From assembly GCA_012960245.1 (NCBI GenBank), contig DUBO01000050.1, positions 1 to 38,038 of the forward strand: a stretch of DNA of 38,038 nt, written 5' to 3'. The notes beneath the pieces were generated by a model. The model ran no database searches. It was not told the origin of the DNA and saw only the letters and a program-made list of their open reading frames with translations. Source of the stretch: Candidatus Binatota bacterium (GTDB lineage Bacteria > Desulfobacterota > Binatia > UBA1149). The translations under genes were made by a program, and so were the position numbers. Numbering within the stretch: position 1 is the first letter of the stretch; each line of letters opens with the position of its first letter. Below, one piece after another: positions 23,777 to 31,348 of this stretch.

Positions 23777-25092
23777 CCTCCGCTCCAGCAGGCGAAGCAG
23801 CCCTGGGCCAACTCGGTGATCAAGGAACCGTCGTCGAGGTCGACCAGGTAAACCGAGTTAGCGCGATTGTCGTCGGGGTTTCCACCGGCGGCGGTCAACC
23901 GCCCGGACAACAGCATCGACCGTCCATCGGCAGAAACCAGGGGATGAGAAACCGCGAACTGGTCAAAAAACTGGAGGAAATAGGTCATCTCGGGGCTGGG
24001 TATGAGCAGTGGGCCCGGCCCGTTGGTGTCTCCCTTATCATCGAAAACCGATATCCTCACGCCCTGGCCTTCGTCAACGCCCACAGACACCAGCCTGTTG
24101 CCCTTGCCGGCCCAGAAAAAACTCACCACGTCGCTGTCGTGAACTACCCTGGTGTTTCCACTGCGCACGTCGACCAGGGTGACGCCGGTAAACACGTGGG
24201 GGCTCTCGCCGAGGGCCTGCGAAATCGCCAGCGTGCGGCCGTCCCGTGACCAGTCCATGACCACGTGACCCTCCACCGGGCACACGATCTCGCTTACGCC
24301 ATCCTCAACCCGATACACGGCGAGAAACTCCTGCTCGCCGGCACTCGCGTCCACGTACGCCAACCTGTCACCCGCGGGCGACCACACCGGCACGCGGAAT
24401 TCGCCGGGCTCGAGGCTCGCGACCTCGACCGCACACTCGCCAACGTCCAGCAACAACAAGCGCGCGTCCTCGGATAAACTCGCGCTGCCACCAACGTGCA
24501 CCGCCAGCATGCCGACCCCCGGGTCGGGAGACCAGGACCAGAACAACGGCGAGCCGTGCTCCACGGCCTCGAGCACGGTGGGACCATCCAGTCCTACGGT
24601 GCCGCCACGCGATACAAGATCGAGGTGGAGGCCATCGCTTGCTTCGTAGAGTATCGCAATGTGCTGGCCGTCGGCAGACCAGTTGTGGCACACCGGGGTC
24701 ACCTGGGTGCTGCGCCACAGCTCCCGCATGCTCACACCGTCGCGCTCTACGAGATACAGGGCCGAGTCGGTTTCGGTTTCCTGGCCGGCGCACACGCCGA
24801 GGCAGGCAAGCCTGTCGCCGGCAGGCGAGAACACAGGCCAGGCGTAGTAACGCCGGTCGGCCTGTTCGACCCAGCCCCAGGTCAGCCGATGTGGTTCGCC
24901 GCCGCGTACTGATTCGTAAACGTCGCCGTCGTTGCCCACGAGGACAAAGTTGCCGTGCTGCCCCGTCCCCGGCCCGAGGTCCGCCTGCTCAAGCGCGGGC
25001 GCTTTATTTCCTACCGCTATACCAACCGCCACTCTTCCAACCGCCACTACTCCGCCACCACTCTTCGAGTCGCAACCCTTCCACCGCTGCAC
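23773..25092 (-). CDS. PD40/TolB-like beta-propeller protein
   Basis: A 439-residue protein built of WD40-like/PD40 repeats as in TolB: FSPAGDRLACLG, WSADGQHIAIL, WSPAGDRLAYV, WSRDGRTLAIS and SADGRSMLLSG recur at blade intervals. That suggests six or seven blades over about residues 60-430. No N-terminal TolB domain and no clear signal peptide are seen; the first 35 residues are a low-complexity Val/Gly stretch (VVAVGRVAVGIAVG). This casts doubt on the exact start. The GTG at 25092 is 9 bases after the Smr stop. It probably binds protein or lipid partners; its coupling to a CDP-alcohol transferase and a lipoprotein suggests an envelope role. Confidence 0.75.
   Translation of the reverse strand: MQRWKGCDSKSGGGVVAVGRVAVGIAVGNKAPALEQADLGPGTGQHGNFVLVGNDGDVYESVRGGEPHRLTWGWVEQADRRYYAWPVFSPAGDRLACLGVCAGQETETDSALYLVERDGVSMRELWRSTQVTPVCHNWSADGQHIAILYEASDGLHLDLVSRGGTVGLDGPTVLEAVEHGSPLFWSWSPDPGVGMLAVHVGGSASLSEDARLLLLDVGECAVEVASLEPGEFRVPVWSPAGDRLAYVDASAGEQEFLAVYRVEDGVSEIVCPVEGHVVMDWSRDGRTLAISQALGESPHVFTGVTLVDVRSGNTRVVHDSDVVSFFWAGKGNRLVSVGVDEGQGVRISVFDDKGDTNGPGPLLIPSPEMTYFLQFFDQFAVSHPLVSADGRSMLLSGRLTAAGGNPDDNRANSVYLVDLDDGSLITELAQGCFACWSGG
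25011..25066. repeat. Imperfect tandem CCAACCGCCACT-type repeat
   Basis: Short units of CCAACCGCCACTCTT and variants recur across about 55 bases and encode the Val-Ala-Val-Gly repeats at the N-terminus of the beta-propeller protein. Such tracts change length easily. Confidence 0.6.
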
Positions 25093-25101
25093 GTCCGCCC
25101 A

Positions 25102-25842
25102 TCAGCGGGTGCGCAACAGCAGGTACAACGCTCCGTCTCCACCGTCACGACGAAGCGCGCTGCTGTACGCGTCCACGCCCAGGTCGGCTCCTACCGCTGA
25201 CAACCAACGCGGTATTTCTTCACAAAGCACACCGCGACCACCGTTCGAGCCCCTGCCCTTGCCGGTTACCACCAGTGCGCAACGCTCCCGTGCCGCCCTG
25301 CAGCGCGCAATAAAAACACGCACCGCCCCGATGGCATCTTCCAATACCATGCCATGGAGGTCAAGATTGGATTGCACAGGGAACTCTCCTCGCTCCAGTC
25401 TCGAGACCAGGTCGCGACCCAGACCCTGCCTGGCCGCCTGCGCGGGACCCAGGTCGACCATGGAGTGGGCCACCTGCTCCAATCGGTGATTCTTGAGCCC
25501 TCGGCCGCCAACGGGGGGACTGTTGGAGCTCAAACGAGCAGCACCACCGCCACCGCTGAGCGGATTCACCCCCGCCACCGCTTCCCTGAATAGTGCGATT
25601 TCGTCAACAGGCGAAGACTGGAAATGCCCCCCGTCGACCTTGGTGTCCTCGCCTGCAGACGCTGCCGGCCCGGCCGGTGAAGCCACGCGGCCATCGCGCT
25701 CCTCGGGGCTCTGCTCGCGGCCCTTTACCCGTTCAAGCGCGTCTTGAAAGGGATTGTGGGACAAACCCTTGGCCGCGTCCTTCTCGCTGTCGCGTCTCGC
25801 CACTACCCCCTGATCATACTCCTGTGAGCGGCCTTCGCCCAA
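25102..25842 (-). CDS. Smr-domain protein
   Basis: A 246-residue protein. The first 110 residues are charged, Gly/Pro-rich and probably disordered, with an NPFQDALERV element (30-39) and a DEIALFREAVAGVNPL element (80-95) as in stand-alone Smr proteins. The Smr domain (about 155-245) has LDLHGM (160-165) and TGKGRGSNGGRGVL (193-206), the two motifs of the MutS2/YlbA-type nuclease. These proteins nick or cut DNA or RNA in the cytoplasm; the target here is unknown. The TTG at 25842 lacks a ribosome-binding site. A GTG at 25803 (233 residues) is a good alternative. It is first in the run leading to the propeller gene. Confidence 0.85.
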   Translation of the reverse strand: MGEGRSQEYDQGVVARRDSEKDAAKGLSHNPFQDALERVKGREQSPEERDGRVASPAGPAASAGEDTKVDGGHFQSSPVDEIALFREAVAGVNPLSGGGGAARLSSNSPPVGGRGLKNHRLEQVAHSMVDLGPAQAARQGLGRDLVSRLERGEFPVQSNLDLHGMVLEDAIGAVRVFIARCRAARERCALVVTGKGRGSNGGRGVLCEEIPRWLSAVGADLGVDAYSSALRRDGGDGALYLLLRTR

Positions 25843-25941
25843 GCCCGCGACAAAAGAAGGGCACCCGGCATCCGGCCAGGGAGGTGGCTGGCCATGACCG
25901 GGCTGCGGGGATAGCTTCCGGCTTTTGCCCCGGAGGTAACC

Positions 25942-26892
25942 ATGAAGCGCGAGCTGACGTTTTCCCTGTTCTTACCGCAAGCAGCCACCGACTGGCCGGC
26001 CCTTCGAGCCAAGGCCCTGCTCATCGAACAACAGGGCTGGGACGGCCTCTGGCTGGTCGATCACTTCTTCGCAGGCGGATCCCGGGGCCTGGATTTTTTT
26101 GAGGGCTGGACCGCCCTGTCCGCCCTGGCAGAGGCCACCGACCGGCTTCGGCTTGGCCTGCTCGTGAGCTGCAACTCCTACCGCAACCCGGCATTGGTGG
26201 CGAAAATGGCCTGCACGCTCGACCGCATCAGCGACGGCCGTCTCGAGCTGGGCATGGGCAGCGGTTGGATGGAAGAAGAATACCTGGCCTACGGCTTCGA
26301 ATTTGCCGGCGTACGCGAACGCCTCGATCGACTGGACGAGGGTCTCGAAATAATACGCGGCATGTTAAGCGGGGGGAGCACAACTTTCGAAGGCCGCTAC
26401 TACAAGGTACTCGACGCGCCCTGCGAGCCCCGGCCCGTGCAGGAGCCCTTGCCCATAACCGTGGGCGGCGCGGGCGAAAAGGTGTTGCTGCGCATCGTCG
26501 CGCGCCACGCAACGCGCTGGAACTGCCCCATGCCCGAAGCGCCCGAGATTCCCAGGCTGCGAAAGGTGCTCGAGGCTCACTGCAGGGAAGTCGGACGTGA
26601 CCCCGACGAGATAACCATAAGTGAGCAGACCGCGGTGATCATCGGGCGCGACGAAAAACAGGTGGCCGAAAAACTCGAACTGGCAAAACTCATGATTGGT
26701 GGCTTCGTGGACATCGAAACCATGACAGTGGTGGGCACACCCGACCAGGTTACCGAGAGCCTGCTGGCTAAGACCAGGGGCGGGGTGACAGACTTCACCG
26801 TTCTTTTTGGCGATTTCGGCGAGCCCGATTCACTCGAGCTTTTCAGCGAACAGGTCGTGCCCGCCCTGCGCGAGGGCTTCGCCTCGAGCTGA
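25942..26892 (+). CDS. Luciferase-like (LLM class) F420-type oxidoreductase
   Basis: A 316-residue TIM-barrel enzyme of the bacterial luciferase family. Marks are LFLPQAATDWPAL (9-21), GWDGLWLVDHFF, SYRNPALVAKMACTLDRISDGRLELGMG (about 80-107), GSGWMEEEYLAYGF and PITVGGAGEK. These fit the F420-dependent subclass better than FMN-dependent alkanal monooxygenases, but cofactor use is inferred, not seen. Such enzymes reduce or oxidise small organics with F420 or flavin. The ATG at 25942 has an excellent GGAGG site. It is a single gene; its own promoter is not clear in the 99-base space from the Smr gene. Confidence 0.87.
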   Translation: MKRELTFSLFLPQAATDWPALRAKALLIEQQGWDGLWLVDHFFAGGSRGLDFFEGWTALSALAEATDRLRLGLLVSCNSYRNPALVAKMACTLDRISDGRLELGMGSGWMEEEYLAYGFEFAGVRERLDRLDEGLEIIRGMLSGGSTTFEGRYYKVLDAPCEPRPVQEPLPITVGGAGEKVLLRIVARHATRWNCPMPEAPEIPRLRKVLEAHCREVGRDPDEITISEQTAVIIGRDEKQVAEKLELAKLMIGGFVDIETMTVVGTPDQVTESLLAKTRGGVTDFTVLFGDFGEPDSLELFSEQVVPALREGFASS

Positions 26893-26916
26893 TCGGACCG
26901 CCGGACTCCGCCCGCG

Positions 26917-27813
26917 TCAGCCGATGTCGGACTTGGGCGCGGACTGCATGTACTCGATGAACTTCTCGGCCGCCGGGCTGAAGTGCTTGCCCGTGCGGTG
27001 GATTATGCCGATCGGCCGCGTCATGCCCGGGTCGGTCAACTCGAGTTTAACCAGGCTGCCGTTGTTGACCTCGTTGATGCAGGCCTTCTCGGGAATAATC
27101 GCAATGCCCGCGCCTACCTCGACCAGCCGCTTGACCATTTCGATGTTGTCCAGTTCGGCGACGTACTGGACCTCAACGTTACGCTCCGCAAAACGTCGAT
27201 CGAGAGCCAGGCGGGTGGGGATGCCCTTTTCGAAGCCAACGAACTTCTCTCCCTCGAGATCGGCCAGCGCGATCTTGCCGCGCTCGGCCAGCGGGTGTTC
27301 GGGAATACAGACGACCACCAGTTGGTCGGTTCTGAAATCGAGGACGGTGATCTGGGCGCGGGCCGTGGGGTAAGCTACGATGCCCAGGTCGACGTTGGCC
27401 CGTAGCACCTGCTCGTAAACGTGGCTCGAACGATCGTACTCGAGGTAAACGTTGACCATGGGAAAATCAGCGAAGTAGGCCTTCAGCGGTTCCGAAAGTT
27501 CGTACAGGCCAACGCTGTGAACGGTGCCCACGCGGATGCTGCCCGTCACCACGTTGCTCAGCCCCTGCAGCTGGGCCTCCATTTCGTTGAAGGTGTGCAG
27601 CAGCTCGCGCGCGCCACGATGAAGAATGTCGCCGGCGGCCGTGGGCCTCACGCTCCCACGCTTCCTGTCGAGCAAGCGCTTACCGTAGCGCTCCTCGAGA
27701 CCCCGGACCTGCTGGCTTACGGCCGACTGGGTTATGTAGTTCTGCGTGGCAGCCAGCGAGAAGCTCTGGTTCTCCACCACGTCACAGAAAATCTTCAGTG
27801 TCTCTATATGCAT
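26917..27813 (-). CDS. LysR-family transcriptional regulator
   Basis: A 298-residue LysR regulator. The N-terminal winged helix (about 1-60) has ETLKIFCDVVENQSFSLAA and ITQSAVSQQVRGLEERYGK. The effector domain (about 90-290) is of the usual periplasmic-binding fold (GSIRVGTVHSVGLYELSEPL, then VVVCIPEHPLA). The ligand is unknown. The ATG at 27813 has GAGG 7 bases upstream; the frame is open 12 codons further. It is divergent from ddl, and the near-palindrome at 27872-27885 could be its operator. LysR proteins usually control their own gene and the divergent one, so ddl control is possible but unproven. Confidence 0.92.
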   Translation of the reverse strand: MHIETLKIFCDVVENQSFSLAATQNYITQSAVSQQVRGLEERYGKRLLDRKRGSVRPTAAGDILHRGARELLHTFNEMEAQLQGLSNVVTGSIRVGTVHSVGLYELSEPLKAYFADFPMVNVYLEYDRSSHVYEQVLRANVDLGIVAYPTARAQITVLDFRTDQLVVVCIPEHPLAERGKIALADLEGEKFVGFEKGIPTRLALDRRFAERNVEVQYVAELDNIEMVKRLVEVGAGIAIIPEKACINEVNNGSLVKLELTDPGMTRPIGIIHRTGKHFSPAAEKFIEYMQSAPKSDIG

Positions 27814-27871
27814 GACTGCCTCGCCCTGGTTATTACTATTCGTTATCAACAGCGCAGCGAACTGTTGGATT

Positions 27872-27885
27872 ACTTATGCATACGT
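27872..27885. promoter_or_regulatory. Candidate LysR operator dyad
   Basis: ACTTATGCATACGT is a 14-base dyad (12 of 14 symmetric) with a perfect TATGCATA core, between the LysR gene and ddl. It overlaps no coding sequence. Confidence 0.35.
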
Positions 27886-27915
27886 CCAGCGGCGGCTCAA
27901 ACCCACGCTTCAGCT

Positions 27916-27921
27916 TATACT
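27916..27921 (+). promoter_or_regulatory. Candidate -10 element for ddl
   Basis: TATACT is a 5-of-6 match to the -10 consensus. No good -35 is seen at the right distance; the LysR-type dyad lies about 30 bases upstream, as expected for an activated promoter. Confidence 0.3.
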
Positions 27922-28018
27922 GGTAGATGATTTGGTGTGAGTAACTTACAGTTGGCTCAAGCCGCTCTTTGACGGGTGACTTTTGCCTGCCCGCTTCCCG
28001 GTGCTAAAGCGTCTATCC

Positions 28019-29122
28019 ATGGCTGGCAACTCGCTTAACGTACTTCTCCTTGCCGGGGGACCGTCGGGCGAACACCCCGTGTCGCTGAGGTCGGCCCGCG
28101 CGGTGCGCGAATCCCTGCTGGCCGCCGGCCACGCGGTAACAGTGCTGGGAGTGACCGGCTCGGGGGCCTGGAAGGCAGGCGATTTTGACGACTTGCTCGA
28201 AAGAGCAGCCACCGAGCTGGTAAACGTGGACGAGCAGGCCGGGCGAGCGGTCAGCCTGGCCTGGGACGGCACGCACAGCAGGCTGCTCTATCTCGACGAC
28301 GGCTCAAGCGTAGACGTAGCCAGGCCCGACCTGGTGTTTCCGGTCCTGCATGGGCCCGGTGGTGAAGACGGCAGCCTGCAGGGCTTGCTCGACTGCAACC
28401 ACCTGCCCTACGTGGGCTCCGGCTGTGCGGCCTCGGCCCTGTGCATGGACAAACTGCTGTCCAAGCAGCTGGCCGCCGCCGCCGGGATAGCGCAGGTTCA
28501 GTTCTTCGACGCCTCGGGCCTCGACGCCGGCGAGACAGCAGCGCGGCTGGACCAGGCCTTCGGCTACCCCTGCTTCGTTAAGCCGGCCAACCTGGGCTCC
28601 TCGGTAGGTATCAGCAGGGTTGCCTCGGCCGGGGACCTGCAGGCGGCGCTGGCCGAAGCCCGGCGCTGGGACCAGCGGGTCATCGTTGAACAGGGCACGG
28701 ATGCCAGGGAGATAGAGCTGGCGATGCTCGGCGACTGGTCCCAGGTGGCTATATCGCCGCCCGGAGAGATCGTTTCGCCCGGCGGCTTCTACGACTTCGA
28801 GCAGAAGTATAGCGGCAACAGCGAAACCACCTTGCTGGTCCCCGCCGATCTCGAAGATGCCACCCTCGCCGAGATGGAAGACTTCGCGCGCCGTTTCTGG
28901 CGTGTCGCGGGTTGCCACGGCCTGTGCCGCGCCGATTTCTTTGTTGAGAAATCCACGCAGCGGGTTCTCTTCAACGAGGTCAACACCATGCCCGGCTTCA
29001 CGCCGATAAGCATGTACCCGCGCCTGTGGGCCGAGGCCGGAATACAATCGGCCGAGCTGGTGGACAGCTTGCTGAGAATCGCCCTTGAGCGCGCCGAGCT
29101 CAGCTCCGCAACACGCGCCTGA
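28019..29122 (+). CDS. ddl: D-alanine--D-alanine ligase
   Basis: A 367-residue ATP-grasp ligase that makes D-Ala-D-Ala for peptidoglycan. The N-terminal domain has LLLAGGPSGEHPVSLRSA. The ATP-grasp core shows HGPGGEDGSLQGLLD, CFVKPANLGSSVGISR (the ATP-binding Lys and Ser loop), VEQGTDAREIELAML, YDFEQKYSG and RADFFVEK followed by NEVNTMPGFTPISMYP (metal-binding Glu/Asn). All key motifs are intact. The ATG at 28019 is used; TTG 27983 and GTG 28001 are in frame upstream but fall before the conserved start. The last 23 bases overlap the converging acyl-CoA synthetase gene. Confidence 0.94.
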   Translation: MAGNSLNVLLLAGGPSGEHPVSLRSARAVRESLLAAGHAVTVLGVTGSGAWKAGDFDDLLERAATELVNVDEQAGRAVSLAWDGTHSRLLYLDDGSSVDVARPDLVFPVLHGPGGEDGSLQGLLDCNHLPYVGSGCAASALCMDKLLSKQLAAAAGIAQVQFFDASGLDAGETAARLDQAFGYPCFVKPANLGSSVGISRVASAGDLQAALAEARRWDQRVIVEQGTDAREIELAMLGDWSQVAISPPGEIVSPGGFYDFEQKYSGNSETTLLVPADLEDATLAEMEDFARRFWRVAGCHGLCRADFFVEKSTQRVLFNEVNTMPGFTPISMYPRLWAEAGIQSAELVDSLLRIALERAELSSATRA

Positions 29123-30686
29123 GCGTTTTCCCCGACGGGTTGCGGGGCAGGGAGTCGGCAAACTCCACCGTGCGCGGCTTCTTGTAAGCTGACAACAGCG
29201 CCGCGCAGTGCTGCTTGAGTTCCTGCTCGTCCACTTGCGCACCGGGCCTGCACACGACCACTGCGTGCACCGATCGGCCCCACTCGGGGTCATCACGGCC
29301 GACCACGGCTGATTCCAGTACCGCGGGATGGCTGGACAAGGCGTCCTCCACCTCGCGCGGGTGGACGTTGAAGCCGCCGGTGATGATGGTGTCATCGAGA
29401 CGGTCGAGCACTGTAAGAAAACCTTCGTCGTCAAAAAACCCGAGGTCGCCGGTGTGCACCCAGCCCTGCTCGTCGAGCCCGCGGGGGTCGCGCTCGTCAG
29501 CCGAAGCCTGGCCCGGCGATTTTTTTCCGGCCCGCCAGTAGCCACTCATGGTGTTGGGGCCGCGAAGCAGCACTTCCCCCGGCAACGCGCCAACGACATC
29601 CCGCCCCGCCTCGTCGACTACCCGCACTTCGACCCGTCGCGCCGGCCGGCCGCAGGATCTCAACCTGCTGCTGCGTTCGTCGAGGCTTCCCGACAAGGGG
29701 TGCTCGGACTGGAGCAACGTTGTTGCCGGCCACGTGCACTCGGTGAGACCGTAGATCTGTATGAACACCTGGCCAAGCAACTCGAGTCCCTGCAGCAGCC
29801 GATCCACGGGCATGGGCGCGCCGCCATAGATGACCCTGCGCAGCGAAGAGAGGTCGGCGGCAACAGAGTCGCGGTCGAGAACCCGCGCGAGCATGGTAGG
29901 CACAAGAAAAACCGAGGTCACCGCGTGCGCGCGCACCAGGGGCCCGAAGCAACGGGCGTCAAAACGATCGAGTAACACCGCCCGGCCACCGCCGAGCAAA
30001 CAGGGCAGCAGCATCGCACCAGCAGCGTGGGTCATCGGCGCCACCTGCAACAACACCTCGTCACGGCCGGGGTCGCCCAACACCTCGGTCACCGCCTCAA
30101 TCGACCCGTCGTAACAACGCAGCGGCTGTACGACCCCGCGCTGTTTGCCCGAGGTCCCCGAGGTGTAGCGTATCCTTACAGCATCGTCTTCAGCGGGCGC
30201 GGCCCAGCCCTCCTGCGCCCATCCCTTTCCGCCAATGGGAGCAGCAAGCAGTTGCGACCAGTCCTCGCTGCCTACGAATACCAACCGGCAGCTCTCGGGA
30301 ATCTGTACCGACCCCACCAGCCCCGCGCACTCGTTGGACACCAGCAGCACGCCGGGACTGCAATCAGCCAACAGCCCGGTAAGCTCGGCCGCCGAGCTGC
30401 GCGTGTTGAAGCTCACCCAGACGAAGCCGGCCACGAGGCAGGCCCACTCGCTGGCCACCATCTCGCAACTGTTGTGCATGAGGACCGCGAGCCGGTCGCC
30501 GCGGCGCAAGCCCCCATCGGCGAGCCCCGAACACAACCCCATTACCATGGAGTAGAGTTCTTCCCAGGTGGTCCGCCCCGTTACCGGACCGCCGCCGGGG
30601 TCATCAGGATCCGAGCTGACAGTGAGCAGTGCGATATCGCCGGCCCAGCGCCGGGCCGCCTGCTCGATACGATCGGCCAGGTTCAA
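29100..30686 (-). CDS. AMP-binding acyl-CoA synthetase/ligase
   Basis: A 528-residue ANL-family adenylate-forming enzyme that activates a carboxylic acid with ATP and usually joins it to CoA. Motifs are RYTSGTSGKQRG (about 173-184; the usual PKG is QRG), YGLTE (312-316), GWVHTGDLGFFDDEG and, at the C-terminus, LPRNPSGKTLRR with the catalytic Lys. There is no signal peptide. The TTG at 30686 is well supported: GAGGGG lies 8 bases upstream and the TTGA overlaps the coaE stop. Substrate is unpredictable, but the coupling to coaE (CoA synthesis) fits a CoA-consuming enzyme. Confidence 0.9.
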   Translation of the reverse strand: MNLADRIEQAARRWAGDIALLTVSSDPDDPGGGPVTGRTTWEELYSMVMGLCSGLADGGLRRGDRLAVLMHNSCEMVASEWACLVAGFVWVSFNTRSSAAELTGLLADCSPGVLLVSNECAGLVGSVQIPESCRLVFVGSEDWSQLLAAPIGGKGWAQEGWAAPAEDDAVRIRYTSGTSGKQRGVVQPLRCYDGSIEAVTEVLGDPGRDEVLLQVAPMTHAAGAMLLPCLLGGGRAVLLDRFDARCFGPLVRAHAVTSVFLVPTMLARVLDRDSVAADLSSLRRVIYGGAPMPVDRLLQGLELLGQVFIQIYGLTECTWPATTLLQSEHPLSGSLDERSSRLRSCGRPARRVEVRVVDEAGRDVVGALPGEVLLRGPNTMSGYWRAGKKSPGQASADERDPRGLDEQGWVHTGDLGFFDDEGFLTVLDRLDDTIITGGFNVHPREVEDALSSHPAVLESAVVGRDDPEWGRSVHAVVVCRPGAQVDEQELKQHCAALLSAYKKPRTVEFADSLPRNPSGKTLRRVLRS

Positions 30687-31297
30687 GCAGCCGGCCCCTC
30701 GCCGGTGAACTCCAACCACGCGACCTCAACGGCGCGTTCCAGCTCGTCCACGGTGCCGTTGTTCTCGATCACCCGGTCGGCCACCGCGCGGCGCGCATCG
30801 TTGTCGGTCTGCGCGGCCACCCGCAGGCTCACTTCGTTTACGGTCATGCCCCGCCCCGACACCAACCTGCCCACCACCAGTTCGGGGTCGGTGAGCACGG
30901 CCCACAGTTCGCCCTCACCGCCGGTCCAGCCGGTCTCGGTCATCAACGCGGCCTCAACCACGACCACGCTTTGCGGGTGGTCGCGGTGGGCATCGGCCAT
31001 GCGCCCCGCAACCTCGCTTCGCACCAGCGGATGAATGAGCCCGTTGAGCTGCGCGAGCTTGCTGCGATCGTTGAAGACCACTTGCCCGAGCAACTGCCGG
31101 TCGATGCTTCCGTCAGGAGCCAACACACCATCGCCGAACAGTCCGAGCACCGCCGCGTGCCCGTCGGTGCCGGGGAAATAAATCTCGTGGGCAATACGGT
31201 CGGCGTCGATAACCACTCCGCCGAGCGACGCCATTATGGCGGCGGCCGTGGATTTTCCGGAGCCGATGCCCCCCGTGAGACCTATCATTCTACTCAT
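30683..31297 (-). CDS. coaE: Dephospho-CoA kinase
   Basis: A 204-residue kinase that phosphorylates dephospho-CoA, the last step of CoA synthesis, in the cytoplasm. It has the P-loop GGIGSGKS (9-16), DADRIAHEIY and FNDRSKLAQLNGLIHPLV, all typical. TDPELVVGRLVSGRGMTVNEV is the nucleotide-lid region; the usual Arg-x-x-x-R pattern is partly altered. The ATG at 31297 is preceded 6 bases away by TAGAAT and has no Shine-Dalgarno, so it is probably leaderless. Its stop overlaps the start of the acyl-CoA synthetase (TTGA). Confidence 0.93.
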   Translation of the reverse strand: MSRMIGLTGGIGSGKSTAAAIMASLGGVVIDADRIAHEIYFPGTDGHAAVLGLFGDGVLAPDGSIDRQLLGQVVFNDRSKLAQLNGLIHPLVRSEVAGRMADAHRDHPQSVVVVEAALMTETGWTGGEGELWAVLTDPELVVGRLVSGRGMTVNEVSLRVAAQTDNDARRAVADRVIENNGTVDELERAVEVAWLEFTGEGPAA

Positions 31298-31303
31298 GGC
31301 TTT

Positions 31304-31309
31304 ATTCTA
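31304..31309 (-). promoter_or_regulatory. -10-like element of coaE, leaderless spacing
   Basis: On the minus strand TAGAAT (31309-31304) ends 6 bases before the coaE ATG. The -35 region is weak. The 51-base space to the divergent GT-C gene leaves little room for other control. Confidence 0.45.
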
Positions 31310-31348
31310 AGGCTGCGCAGGATAAACAGAAGAGCGGTGCTGGGGCCA

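Noticed and set aside
28304-29545. 413-codon open frame antisense to ddl
   Set aside because: ddl has all ATP-grasp motifs; this frame is a high-GC shadow.
30629-31348. Upstream extension of the GT-C protein frame
   Set aside because: It is antisense to coaE and reads as low-complexity text; hydrophobic, family-like sequence starts only after 31349.
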